Numbered from the stretch's first letter, positions 24,833 through 33,315 are shown. The stretch: 64,000 nt of DNA from an uncultured Erysipelotrichaceae bacterium (GCA_902780395.1 CACZFH010000009.1:1-64000), one strand, 5' to 3'. Numbers and translations are program-made. The notes: a model not told the origin generated them from the sequence alone.

Positions 24833-24985
24833 TTGACAAAGTTATATATATATGATATTATGTATACAGATGAAGGAAGCTTCATAAAATAAAAAAGGGA
24901 ACATTCAGTTTTCGCAAGTTGAATGTCTACCCTAAATTGGGTTTTGACACTTAATCAGTGCTGATTAGAGTGTCATTTTTTTATT
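24833..24985 (+). ncRNA. Candidate type I antitoxin RNA 3 (with promoter)
   Basis: TTGACA (24833-24838), 17 bases, TATTAT (24856-24861). RNA start near 24868. Hairpin ACATTCA...TTGAATGT, then terminator GACACTTAATCAG-TG-CTGATTAGAGTGTC with seven T (24946-24982). The promoter is fully kept although the toxin opposite is damaged. Confidence 0.7.
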
Positions 24986-25041
24986 ACTAAAATGAGTGAT
25001 ATGTAACGAAGCAACTTTATGTTGTATTCACGTTTTTTCAA
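24973..25041 (-). pseudogene. Decayed type I toxin 3
   Basis: Same peptide as toxin 1 (KKREYNIKLLRYISLI) but with the start ATG changed to TTG, an in-frame loss of 24 bases that removes eight residues of the membrane helix, GGAGG reduced to GGAGA, and the minus-strand -10 box TATACT changed to TCTACT. Each change should lower toxin output or activity. The antitoxin side is intact. Confidence 0.7.
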
Positions 25042-25144
25042 ATCTCTCAAATCTCCTCTCTATGTTGGATTGGAGGTAGACACTCAACAACTAAATGTTC
25101 CTAAAATTAGTAGATCAAATATATGTTCTATGTCAATATATGTT

Positions 25145-25330
25145 TCTAGATACCAAATCCAGATACTATTTTTAAAAAAATAAGTTTTTTTCTTAAACTA
25201 AAAAACTTATAAATATGAAATAGTTATAAAATAATGGCTTTATATTTATATGTATTGTTAGGATTAGTTAATTAATTAAATTACTCCTGAATGAGTCTTA
25301 TATAAAAGAGGGTACGAAACATAGATTATA
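25145..25330. other. Unit junction 7
   Basis: TCTAGATACC..CCAGATAC (25145-25168), AT-rich spacer with GTTATAAAATAATGG, GTTAGGATTAGTTAATTAATT, then CTCCTGAA near 25285. The hairpin seen at other junctions is not evident here. Next comes the ASCH-NUDIX gene with TATAAT about 40 bases ahead. Confidence 0.55.
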
Positions 25331-25376
25331 TAATTTATATTTGATATAATAATTTAATAAACAAAGAGGTATTGTT

Positions 25377-26168
25377 ATGGAACATATAATGAAACTTAAT
25401 GAAAATGCATTTGAAAGAATAAAAAGTGGTAAGAAAAAAAGAGAATATAGGATAAATGATGCTAAAAGACAACATATAAGAGTTGGAGATATTATCGTTT
25501 TTCAGAAACTACCGGAGTTAAAAGAAAATATAAAAGTAGAAGTTATAAATATAGATCGATATGTAAATCTTGAAGATGCAATTACTAAACACTTTGAAGA
25601 AGATTTTAGAGAAAGACATTCTAGTATAGAAGAAACAATTAATTCTTTTTATGAAAAAGGATATTATACTGAAGAAGAAGTAAAAGAAAATGGTGTAGTT
25701 GTTTTTGAAATTAAGAAACAAAGACTTTTACACTATAATGCTACGGCATGTTATTTGAAAAAAGATGATAAAGTATTAATGATTAAATTTAATAAAAAAT
25801 GGGGACAAGTATATGCCCCTCCTGGTGGTAAGTTTGAAGAGTGTGAGTCACCCCTTGAATGTATAACAAGAGAGTTTTATGAAGAAACTGGATTAAATTT
25901 AGTTAACCCTAGATTACAAGGTATATCTTTTTGGCATGATTCAGTTGATGGAATAATATTTGTCTATACTGCAGAAAATTTTACAGGAGATTTAAAGATA
26001 ACATCCGAAGAAGGAACATTAGAATGGATAAGATTTGATGATTTATTACAAGTTAACCAATTTGATCAAAATAAATTATTTTCTCCTTATTTATTTAAAC
26101 CTGAAGTGTTTGAAGCAAAGTTTATATTAGATGAAAAATGTAAGGTTAAAGAGTATACAATAAAATAA
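25377..26168 (+). CDS. ASCH domain fused to a NUDIX hydrolase
   Basis: Residues 1-117 are an ASCH domain (KLNENAFERIKSGKKKREYR, then GDIIVFQK and a closing VVFEIKK strand), a PUA-like fold thought to bind RNA or modified nucleotides. Residues 120-263 are a NUDIX hydrolase with a full box: GKFEECESPLECITREFYEE followed by TGL (GX5EX7REXXEEXG), which cleaves nucleoside diphosphates linked to another group. The two domains on one chain suggest that the ASCH part selects the nucleotide or RNA cap-like substrate; this is inference. GAGGT lies ahead of the ATG. A regulator with a WYL domain follows 71 bases on. Confidence 0.85.
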   Translation: MEHIMKLNENAFERIKSGKKKREYRINDAKRQHIRVGDIIVFQKLPELKENIKVEVINIDRYVNLEDAITKHFEEDFRERHSSIEETINSFYEKGYYTEEEVKENGVVVFEIKKQRLLHYNATACYLKKDDKVLMIKFNKKWGQVYAPPGGKFEECESPLECITREFYEETGLNLVNPRLQGISFWHDSVDGIIFVYTAENFTGDLKITSEEGTLEWIRFDDLLQVNQFDQNKLFSPYLFKPEVFEAKFILDEKCKVKEYTIK

Positions 26169-26239
26169 AGATAAAGATAAGATTCTGTTCTTTCTAGAGG
26201 AGAATATATGATACAATCATGTATAGGAGCTGATTCTAT

Positions 26240-26866
26240 ATGTCAAAAATAAGTAATGTTATTCTTATGCTAGAGTACTTAAGTACTGGAAGAAAATATA
26301 GTATTCAGGAACTATCTGATTTGCTAGAAGTTTCACCTAGAATGATAAGAATATATAAAGATGAACTTGAAAAAGCTGGTATTTTTGTAGATACTCTTAA
26401 AGGAATATATGGTGGTTATGTATTAAATCAGCATATTAATATTCCGTATTTACTTTTTGATAATAAAGATGTGGATATTATTAAAAAATGTATTTCTAAA
26501 ACTAATGATTTTGAATTAAAAACAGAATTAATAAGTATAGAAAAAAAGCTGGCAACAAATTTATTAAAGGAAAAAAATACTAAAGATATTTTAATAGCAG
26601 ATGATAGTGAGCTTAATGTTTATAATAAACTAAATAGGGCTATCAAAAATCATTGTAAGGTGAAGATTAGATATTTTAACTTACAACATGGTGAGTCAAT
26701 TAGGACAATTTATCCTTTAGGAATGTATTTATTTCAAGATGAATGGTGGTGCTCATCTTATTGGGAAGAAAAAGATGATATGAGACAATTTCATATAAAA
26801 AGAATCTTAGATTGTGAAATTTTATCTGAAACTTTTGATCCTAAAAAAATTAATATAAAATTTTAA
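26240..26866 (+). CDS. WYL-domain transcriptional regulator
   Basis: HTH_11 at 1-60 (YSIQELSDLLEVSPRMIRIYKDELEKAGI, then a GGY wing), a linker, and a WYL domain at about 135-200 (KVKIRYFNLQHGESIRTIYPLGMYLFQDEWWCSSY, with H.KRI). WYL domains bind small ligands or nucleotides and are common switches in defence and DNA-damage islands. 208 aa is shorter than the usual ~310, with the WCX extension missing. It has its own promoter (TATGATACAATC near 26208-26219). Possible targets are the ASCH-NUDIX gene before it and the SIS gene behind. Confidence 0.85.
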   Translation: MSKISNVILMLEYLSTGRKYSIQELSDLLEVSPRMIRIYKDELEKAGIFVDTLKGIYGGYVLNQHINIPYLLFDNKDVDIIKKCISKTNDFELKTELISIEKKLATNLLKEKNTKDILIADDSELNVYNKLNRAIKNHCKVKIRYFNLQHGESIRTIYPLGMYLFQDEWWCSSYWEEKDDMRQFHIKRILDCEILSETFDPKKINIKF

Positions 26867-26882
26867 AACTGACGTAAATATT

Positions 26883-26920
26883 ACCTCTATTCTTGTTATT
26901 CTTATTGCAAGAAGGGAGGT
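26883..26920 (+). promoter_or_regulatory. Hairpin that hides the ribosome binding site of the SIS gene
   Basis: ACCTCTATTCTTG (26883-26895) pairs with CAAGAAGGGAGGT (26908-26920) over 13 positions with one A-G mismatch and one G-T pair. The GGGAGG in the right arm is the ribosome binding site for the ATG at 26928. Folded, it should block translation. TTTTA follows, so partial termination is also possible. Confidence 0.65.
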
Positions 26921-26927
26921 TTTATTT

Positions 26928-27947
26928 ATGTTACAAACCACAAAAGAAAATTTTTATAGGTTAGAAAATCGATTGCTATCCATTAATTCTAATCTTGATA
27001 ATATTAATGCTATGAGGGAAATGATATATGGCTTAGTAGTGAGTGACAAACCTACATTAATCATGGCAACAGGTGGTTCTAAAGTAGTCGCGTATTATTT
27101 GCAACTGCTTTTAGAAAGACTTTGGCCAACAGGAATAATTTGTGAGGTGATAGAACCAAGAGATTATTTTTATAAACATGATAGAGAAGAATTTTCTAAT
27201 TTAGTAGCTATTTCTGCGAGTGGAAATACCAATGGTGTTAAAGATGCATTAGATGATTTTCGTGGTCAAAAGTATTTAGTTTGTGAAAAAAAACAGGTCG
27301 GTAATTATGAAGTCGTATCGTGGGGAAATGAAACATATGATACGGAACATAGTTTCATTTCAATTGCATCAAGTCTAGGTCCAATATCAATGCTTTTGGA
27401 TACTGCTACAGTTTTTGGTGGATACAGAATGGAAATAGGATATAATGAAATAAAAAAAGCAAATGAAAGAATTGTTGAATTATTGCGTAGAAGCCAAGAA
27501 AAAATATTGAATTTGCCTCATTCATTTAAAGAAGATAGTATTATTCATATAATGAGTGGTTATGACACAAAATGTTCTAGTAGCGCATTAGAGTCAAATC
27601 TAGTGGAATCTGGATTATGTGCTCCAATTATCCACGACAAAGGTTCTTTTTGTCATGGAAGAAGTAATTTAATAAGCGGTAGTACTCCAATTATATACTT
27701 ATCTCATGATCAAGATGATTTAGATACATTTTTATTGGATACAATATCCCAAGAGTATGAAACAGTTTATCAACTTAATTCATCAGATTTATATGGAGAA
27801 AATTACTTTTGGAGAGAATATTATTTATTGTTACAAATGTATTATTTGTCTAAAAAGATAGCGGAAGATAAAGATAAAGATTTAACTAAGCCTGATTATA
27901 ATCCTAGATTAATTAAGTCACTCTACAATTATAGAGGAAACCTATAA
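26928..27947 (+). CDS. SIS-domain protein
   Basis: A sugar-isomerase fold protein of 339 aa. TLIMATGGSKVVAYYLQLLLER and LVAISASGNTNGVKDALDDF are the two strand-loop-helix elements of a SIS domain, with the Ser/Thr-rich SASGNT loop that holds phosphate. The second half (HGRSNLISGSTPIIYLSHDQDDLDTFLL) is a second SIS lobe as in GlmS/FrlB-type enzymes. Which phosphosugar or nucleotide it handles is not visible. Its proximity to ASCH-NUDIX and WYL genes is unusual for a sugar catabolic enzyme, and there are no transporter or kinase genes. Translation may be controlled by the hairpin at 26883. Confidence 0.75.
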   Translation: MLQTTKENFYRLENRLLSINSNLDNINAMREMIYGLVVSDKPTLIMATGGSKVVAYYLQLLLERLWPTGIICEVIEPRDYFYKHDREEFSNLVAISASGNTNGVKDALDDFRGQKYLVCEKKQVGNYEVVSWGNETYDTEHSFISIASSLGPISMLLDTATVFGGYRMEIGYNEIKKANERIVELLRRSQEKILNLPHSFKEDSIIHIMSGYDTKCSSSALESNLVESGLCAPIIHDKGSFCHGRSNLISGSTPIIYLSHDQDDLDTFLLDTISQEYETVYQLNSSDLYGENYFWREYYLLLQMYYLSKKIAEDKDKDLTKPDYNPRLIKSLYNYRGNL

Positions 27948-27984
27948 TTTACATATTATTTTGTATATGGAAAAAATAAATTTC

Positions 27985-28095
27985 TAGGTTGACTCAAGTC
28001 TATTTAAGCGCAAAATTAACGAGTAATGAAGGTATTATTTGAATGTTTACCGATATTTAGGCATTTAAGTCTTTGACTTAAGTGTCATTTTTTTA
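27985..28095. repeat. Relics of a unit end and of a fourth antitoxin RNA
   Basis: 27985-28026 (GGTTGACTCAAGTC...AACGAGTAAT) matches the end of the EamA unit at 24597-24635. 28041-28095 (GAATGTTTACC, then GCATTTAAGTC..GACTTAAGTGTC and seven T) matches the last part of antitoxin RNA 1. The promoter and toxin are gone. I take this as the right border of the island. Confidence 0.6.
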
Positions 28096-28178
28096 TAACT
28101 GATTAGTTACATTGTTTTATGAGGTATTTCTTTTTTCCTTTTCTTTTTTATTATATAATATATTTTATAGGTGATAAA

Positions 28179-29588
28179 ATGAAAAACTATAAACCAAATA
28201 AGTATATTTGTTATTTATATGCTATAGTTCCATTAATTATAAATGCAATTTTATCTTATTCTTCTAATGAAGATATTTGGTATATTATGAAATATGGAGA
28301 AATAATTTTACAGAAAGGTTTTATTCATACAGATATTTTGTCTATTCATAGTGGTTTACATATTGTAATTCAACAAGGATTTTCTAATGTTATTTTTTAT
28401 TTAATATATAAGTACTTAGGTGACTATGGCTTTTTTCTTTTATGTGAAGTCTTTATTGCTTTGTATTTGTTTATTATATATAAAATATGTATGTTATTAA
28501 GTAATAAAAAAGTGTTTTTATCGATGTTAATTGCTTGTATTACTTGTACTTTATTAGAAATAAACTTTATAACACCTAGGCCACAGATTTTTACATTTCT
28601 AAATTTGTTGTTGATAATTTATATAATGGAAGTATTTTATTCAAATAATAAGACAAAACTGATATATTTTTTACCATTAATTTCTTTAATTCAAATAAAT
28701 TTACATGCTTCTTTATGGTATTATTTATTTTTATTTATTTTACCTTATATTACTGATTTGATAATTAGGAAAAATAAGAGTTGTTTTAAAATAATTGGGA
28801 TTATGATTGTTATGTTTTTAGTTGGTTTTATTAATCCATATACTTATGAAAATGTGTTTTTTCCTTTTACAACATATGATCCTATTATAAATGAATATAT
28901 ATATGAATTATATCCAATTAATATAGTAAGTTCTGAACCTCCCATCTTAGCTATTTCAGTATTCTTTTTTGTGGTGCTTGTGTCTGAATTATTAATTTAC
29001 ATATACTATAAAAAGGGGAAACTTGAATTAAGACATCTGTTTTTATGTTTAGGAACGACTGTATTAGCATTTGCTAATGTAAGAAATATTCCTGTGTTTT
29101 TAATTGCGACATTGCCTCTTTTGGCAAATTATTTAAAAACTATGAAATTTAGTGTTACCAATTACTATATTGAAACTAAAAAATATTGGATAGTTTTAAT
29201 TATCCTTATTTTATTAGTTGCATATTTTCATCCGAGTAGACTTGAATCAGAAGTGAAAAATGGGGGAGATTATTTAAAAAATAATTATAATCAAGATATA
29301 GTTGTTTATACTAATTTAGATTATGGTTCATATATTGAGTATTTAGGATTCCATTCTTATTTTGATACTAGAGCAGAGGTGTTTTTAAAGAAAGCTAATA
29401 AAAAAGAAGATATTTTCTTGGAGGCAATGAAAATAGAAAAATCATGTATTGATTATAAGAATTTTATAAAGAAATATAAATTCACGCATATGATTGTTTA
29501 TAAAGACACATGTCTATATTATTATTTGAAGAATGATAATACTAAAATAGTTTTTAATGATAAAAAATATGCAATCTTTGAGTTGTAA
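28179..29588 (+). CDS. GT-C-like multi-pass membrane protein
   Basis: I start it at ATG 28179 behind AGGTGAT. About 12 hydrophobic segments, an early outer loop with SNEDIWYIMKYGEII, and a soluble tail of about 110 residues (VYTNLDYGSYIEYLGFHSYFDTRAEVF). This layout is that of GT-C-fold glycosyltransferases or O-antigen-type membrane proteins; the Asp in EDIW is where the catalytic acid of GT-C enzymes sits. Donor and acceptor are unknown. It is probably the first resident gene to the right of the island. A bidirectional terminator separates it from the next gene, which points towards it. Confidence 0.6.
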   Translation: MKNYKPNKYICYLYAIVPLIINAILSYSSNEDIWYIMKYGEIILQKGFIHTDILSIHSGLHIVIQQGFSNVIFYLIYKYLGDYGFFLLCEVFIALYLFIIYKICMLLSNKKVFLSMLIACITCTLLEINFITPRPQIFTFLNLLLIIYIMEVFYSNNKTKLIYFLPLISLIQINLHASLWYYLFLFILPYITDLIIRKNKSCFKIIGIMIVMFLVGFINPYTYENVFFPFTTYDPIINEYIYELYPINIVSSEPPILAISVFFFVVLVSELLIYIYYKKGKLELRHLFLCLGTTVLAFANVRNIPVFLIATLPLLANYLKTMKFSVTNYYIETKKYWIVLIILILLVAYFHPSRLESEVKNGGDYLKNNYNQDIVVYTNLDYGSYIEYLGFHSYFDTRAEVFLKKANKKEDIFLEAMKIEKSCIDYKNFIKKYKFTHMIVYKDTCLYYYLKNDNTKIVFNDKKYAIFEL

Positions 29589-29624
29589 AGTTATTACTTT
29601 GTCGTGATACTTAATAAGACTTAA

Positions 29625-29658
29625 TTATAAAAAAATAAGACTATTGTCTTATTTTTTT
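29625..29658. terminator. Bidirectional terminator
   Basis: AAAAATAAGAC-TATT-GTCTTATTTTT (29631-29656) between two converging genes; runs of A and T on both sides. Confidence 0.8.
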
Positions 29659-30726
29659 CTTTGGATTACTTGATTCTTGAATAGATATAATAAAGTCTTC
29701 TAATTCTTTTTTGTCTACAGATATACTTACTTGACTGTATCGATAATGGTCTCTTTCATGAATTTTTAGTGACTTAAAATTATCATCTAATAAGTAATAT
29801 AGTTTTTTTAAAATGATAGGATAAAATTCGACCTTAGTTATTACAGAATCTTCATTTAGAAGGGGATAAAGAATTATTCTATTAAAAGTTTCTTTTTCTA
29901 TTCTAGAACGAAAATCCGCATCATAATTAGAACGAGAATATATATCATTAATGATTTTAGTTAAATAATAGTATTCACTTTGAGTATCATTATTAAACCA
30001 TTTAATTATTGTATAGCAGGATTCGGTATATGGATTGTTTTTATACTCATTTATTAATTTCTTAATGATATCTAAGTATACCTTTTTAAGATATGAAGTG
30101 TTCATTGTGTCTATAAATGACTTAACTTCTTCTTCTTTTGCTTTCATTCTTAGATATGAATTATTTAACATTTCTATAATATCTTTATCAAAAAGTTCAC
30201 TATCTAATTCGTTGTTATGGGCTTTAATTGTTAAATCTTTTATTTTTTTTATATCTGTATAAATAAATATACAATCTATACCAAGCTCTACTTTATCAAT
30301 AATGTCAGCTTTTTCTAATTTCTTTAAATCTAGTTTTACTGTAGTCCATTCTTTTATACCATTTTTATTAATCATATGAAAATATATTTTATTTTCAATT
30401 TTAGTATCATCAATTGATTCATTATATCTATGAATTATTTTTTTTTCTTTTTCTGAATAATTATCTTTTTCTAAAAGAGGTGGAATAGTAATCCTAATTG
30501 TTTCTTTTTCATCAGAATTAGTAATGGCAAATGAATTGCATTCATATTCTTCTAATAATAATTTAAATATTTCTTTTATTAATAAATCTTTGTTTTTATC
30601 TGCTTCTTTTATAAGTTTGTTTTTTGTAGAACTTTTCTCTTTTTTTGCTTCTAAAGCTTTTTGGGCATTCCTATATGCTTTTATATCTATTCCTTCAACA
30701 ATGTCTTCATATTCTGTAAATGTCAT
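29641..30726 (-). CDS. Conserved-looking hypothetical protein, helical
   Basis: 361 aa, soluble, very rich in Lys, Glu, Ile and Asn. Residues 18-60 are a likely coiled coil (RNAQKALEAKKEKSSTKNKL). About 60-165 alternate strands and charged loops (IRITIPPLLEKD, WTTVKLDLKKLEK, IDCIFIYTD), and the remainder is helical with many Tyr. AAAGGAGA stands ahead of the ATG. I recognise no family. It shares its terminator with the GT-C gene. Nothing nearby suggests a role. Confidence 0.7.
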   Translation of the reverse strand: MTFTEYEDIVEGIDIKAYRNAQKALEAKKEKSSTKNKLIKEADKNKDLLIKEIFKLLLEEYECNSFAITNSDEKETIRITIPPLLEKDNYSEKEKKIIHRYNESIDDTKIENKIYFHMINKNGIKEWTTVKLDLKKLEKADIIDKVELGIDCIFIYTDIKKIKDLTIKAHNNELDSELFDKDIIEMLNNSYLRMKAKEEEVKSFIDTMNTSYLKKVYLDIIKKLINEYKNNPYTESCYTIIKWFNNDTQSEYYYLTKIINDIYSRSNYDADFRSRIEKETFNRIILYPLLNEDSVITKVEFYPIILKKLYYLLDDNFKSLKIHERDHYRYSQVSISVDKKELEDFIISIQESSNPKKKIRQ

Positions 30727-30897
30727 ATTATCTCCTTTTTTGTGATAATATTCTATATATTGATTGAATGTTTGTCAATAATTTTGTTTTTCATAATCTA
30801 GATAATAATGATAGATATGTAATCTATTGAATTATTATTCTATTCTTGTGTAATTATAATGTTTTTGGTAAACTATATATAGTAAAGGTAGGGTAAT

Positions 30898-32820
30898 ATG
30901 AAGAAATTATTTTTTTTGATTATTATATTATTTTTATTTCCTCTTGGAGTAGGTGCTGAATCATGTGATTCAAATGGTATTGTTATTAAAGAGGTTTCTT
31001 TAGAAAAATTGAGTGAAGAAGTGGAAGAATTATCTCCTCCATCAGTGGATGATAATATTATTAAGTTAAATTTAAAAATGAAAGAAGTAGGAGATTACGC
31101 TAATTATAAAGTAACAATTAAAAATAATACTGATGAAACCTATCAATTTAATCCAAATAGTTTGGTAGTAAATAGTAGTTTTATTAATTATAGCTTTGAC
31201 ATAAAAAATAATAAAGTAATTAATCCTCATCAAACTATAGAAGTACATATGCTTGTTCAATATAATAAGAAAGTATCTGCAAATTCTTTTGATAATGGGG
31301 TTTTTCATGAGCAGAAAAAAATAATAACAACTCTAAAAGAGTTTTCATTAGTTAATCCAAATACAGGTGTGGCTGTTTTTGGATATATTTTATTAATTGC
31401 TATTGTTTTACTTTTTTGCTATTTATTTGGTAAGAACAAGAAAGCTATTAATATTATTCTTTTAATATTATGTGCATTAGTTCCAATTAGTGCTTATTGT
31501 TTATGTGATTATGAAATAAATGTTGAGGCTAATGTTGAAATTGAAGAATATAATGGACGTACTTTTTATCACGTTAGTGGTGATGATTCTTTATTAGATA
31601 ATATTTCAAGCAAGAATGTTTCTTCTAATCGAGGAATTGATTTCTCAGCTCCTTCGAGTGATTCTAATGGAAAGGGTATCTATGTTCGTAGTGGTACAGA
31701 AAATGATCAATATCCTATTTATTATTATCGTGGGAATGTCACTAATAACAATGTTTTATTTGGTGGCTTTTGTTGGAAAATATTGAGAACAACTTCAACT
31801 GGTGGAGTAAAACTAATTTATAATGGAGTTTCTGAGAATGGTAGTTGTGATAATAATGGTGATGATACATTAATATCATCAGGAGTTAAGTGGGGCTTAT
31901 CAGGCAATCTTAGTTATTTTGGTTATGCTTATCAAGCGGGTCATGCTTTTAAGAATATAAAGATTACTGCTATTCCTAATGGTGCTGTTTTTGCAGAAGA
32001 TGTTTCATATGAGAATGGGAAATATATATTTAATAATGAAAAGTATATTAAAGATGCTAATTTAGCAAATGCTGTGGATGAGAATCTTCAAAATCATCAT
32101 TATTCTTGTTTTAAAACAGAAAATGATGAGTGTACAACCGTTAATTATGTTTATATGACTCGTGGTGGCTATCTGTATTATATTATTCTTGATAGTGGGG
32201 ATACAATTGATAAGGCATTAGAAAAAGATTTATTTAATTCATCTAATACTGTTGATTCAAATATAAAAACTGTTGTTGAGAATTGGTTTGAAAGTAATCT
32301 TGTTGAAGAAACAGATTTATTGGAAGATACAGAATGGTGTAATGATAGAACAATTGGTTCTTATGGGGCATGGAATAAACATGGAAGCCTTGATGATAAA
32401 GTGTTTTTTGGAGGGCTTTATAGAGCTATGAATGGAACTCCTAAATTAACTTGTACTAATAGAAATGATAGATTTACTACAAGTGAAGAAAATGGTAATG
32501 GATTGGCTCGTTATCCTATTGGTTTAATTACATTAGATGAAGCAATGCTTGCTGGTTTTGCTTGGAATCAAGATGATGAATCTAATTATTTATATAATGG
32601 AAAAGTTTGGTGGACAATGACTCCTTCTTTAATTAGTGTTCAATTGGATTATATAGGTGTGTTGCATTCTATGGCTGACAATGTAACAACAGTTTATGTT
32701 ACAGGTGGTGCTGGGGGAGTTAGACCTTCAATATCTTTAAATCATTCTGCTAGAATTAGTGGTGGAGATGGAAGCGTAGATAATCCATTTATTGTTTTAA
32801 AAACTCCTAGTAATGAATAA
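30898..32820 (+). CDS. Large secreted or membrane surface protein
   Basis: Signal peptide at 1-21 (KKLFFLIIILFLFPLGVGA). Residues ~55-145 look like an immunoglobulin-type fold (YKVTIKNNTDETYQFNPNSLVV). Two membrane helices lie at about 160-200, then a ~430-residue outer part with paired Cys and a closing GGAGGVRPSISLN segment. That ending resembles FGE/C-type-lectin-like surface modules (DUF6273-like), common in large surface proteins of gut Firmicutes. Sorting signals such as LPXTG are absent. The gene ends 16 bases before an IS element, whose inverted repeat may now serve as its terminator. Confidence 0.6.
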   Translation: MKKLFFLIIILFLFPLGVGAESCDSNGIVIKEVSLEKLSEEVEELSPPSVDDNIIKLNLKMKEVGDYANYKVTIKNNTDETYQFNPNSLVVNSSFINYSFDIKNNKVINPHQTIEVHMLVQYNKKVSANSFDNGVFHEQKKIITTLKEFSLVNPNTGVAVFGYILLIAIVLLFCYLFGKNKKAINIILLILCALVPISAYCLCDYEINVEANVEIEEYNGRTFYHVSGDDSLLDNISSKNVSSNRGIDFSAPSSDSNGKGIYVRSGTENDQYPIYYYRGNVTNNNVLFGGFCWKILRTTSTGGVKLIYNGVSENGSCDNNGDDTLISSGVKWGLSGNLSYFGYAYQAGHAFKNIKITAIPNGAVFAEDVSYENGKYIFNNEKYIKDANLANAVDENLQNHHYSCFKTENDECTTVNYVYMTRGGYLYYIILDSGDTIDKALEKDLFNSSNTVDSNIKTVVENWFESNLVEETDLLEDTEWCNDRTIGSYGAWNKHGSLDDKVFFGGLYRAMNGTPKLTCTNRNDRFTTSEENGNGLARYPIGLITLDEAMLAGFAWNQDDESNYLYNGKVWWTMTPSLISVQLDYIGVLHSMADNVTTVYVTGGAGGVRPSISLNHSARISGGDGSVDNPFIVLKTPSNE

Positions 32821-32935
32821 TGGTGATTATTTAATAAAAAAGCTACTTTAAAGTGAAGTTGTAAGATAAAAGTAGACACAAAAAAAGATGTGTTTACTTT
32901 TTCTTTTGATAAAATTAAATAAAGGAGATGATAAT

Positions 32936-33289
32936 ATGGGAAGACCAAAAGGTGGAAAAAACAAATATTGGTCAGCAGAAGCTAAATATGAAATCATTAA
33001 ACCAATACTTGAATATAAGAAATCATCTAGAGAAGTTACTAGAGAAACTGGAATTAGTAATGGAATGATAAGTACTTGGGTTAGTAAATACAAACAATAT
33101 GGAAAAAAAGGATTAGAAAATAAGATAAAACCTGGTAATCCACTAGCCAAAATATATTTGAAAAAGAAATTTGCAAATCGTGAAGAACAATTAGAATACG
33201 AAGTAATGAAATTAAGAATCGAGAATGAACGATTAAAAAAAGGATACCTTGTGAAAGGAGATGGTTCAATTGTAGTATTCAAGAAATAA
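32936..33289 (+). CDS. IS3-family transposase OrfA
   Basis: 117 aa from ATG 32936 with AAAGGAGATG ahead. A helix-turn-helix (SSREVTRETGISNGMISTWVSKYKQYG) that binds the IS ends, followed by a leucine-zipper-like helix (NREEQLEYEVMKLRIENERLKKG). It holds seven A followed by GG at 33235-33241 in its last third, a slippery site of the A-AAA-AAG type. A -1 shift there enters the orfB frame and yields a fused transposase of about 413 aa, as usual in IS3 elements. Confidence 0.9.
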   Translation: MGRPKGGKNKYWSAEAKYEIIKPILEYKKSSREVTRETGISNGMISTWVSKYKQYGKKGLENKIKPGNPLAKIYLKKKFANREEQLEYEVMKLRIENERLKKGYLVKGDGSIVVFKK

Positions 33290-33315
33290 AACAAAAAGAA
33301 TTTGAAATAGTTGAA

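Larger units (their letters stand above)
1..28100. mobile_element. Accessory island: tandem array of integrated units
   Basis: Seen: similar junctions recur through this stretch, each with a short CCCCTGAA-like core, usually a hairpin (three carry the identical GACACTGTC-GTGA-GACAGTGTC) and paired short direct repeats close by. Genes between junctions are typical mobile cargo (integrase, relaxase, repressors, nucleases, toxin-antitoxin loci). Inferred: successive elements inserted next to one another at one attachment site, with only one integrase remaining. Unit limits are approximate: <1-1,690; 1,690-11,190; 11,190-16,575; 16,575-22,355; 22,355-23,385; 23,385-24,693; 24,693-25,286; 25,286-28,100. 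The left edge lies outside the window and no empty site is available for comparison. Confidence 0.65.
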
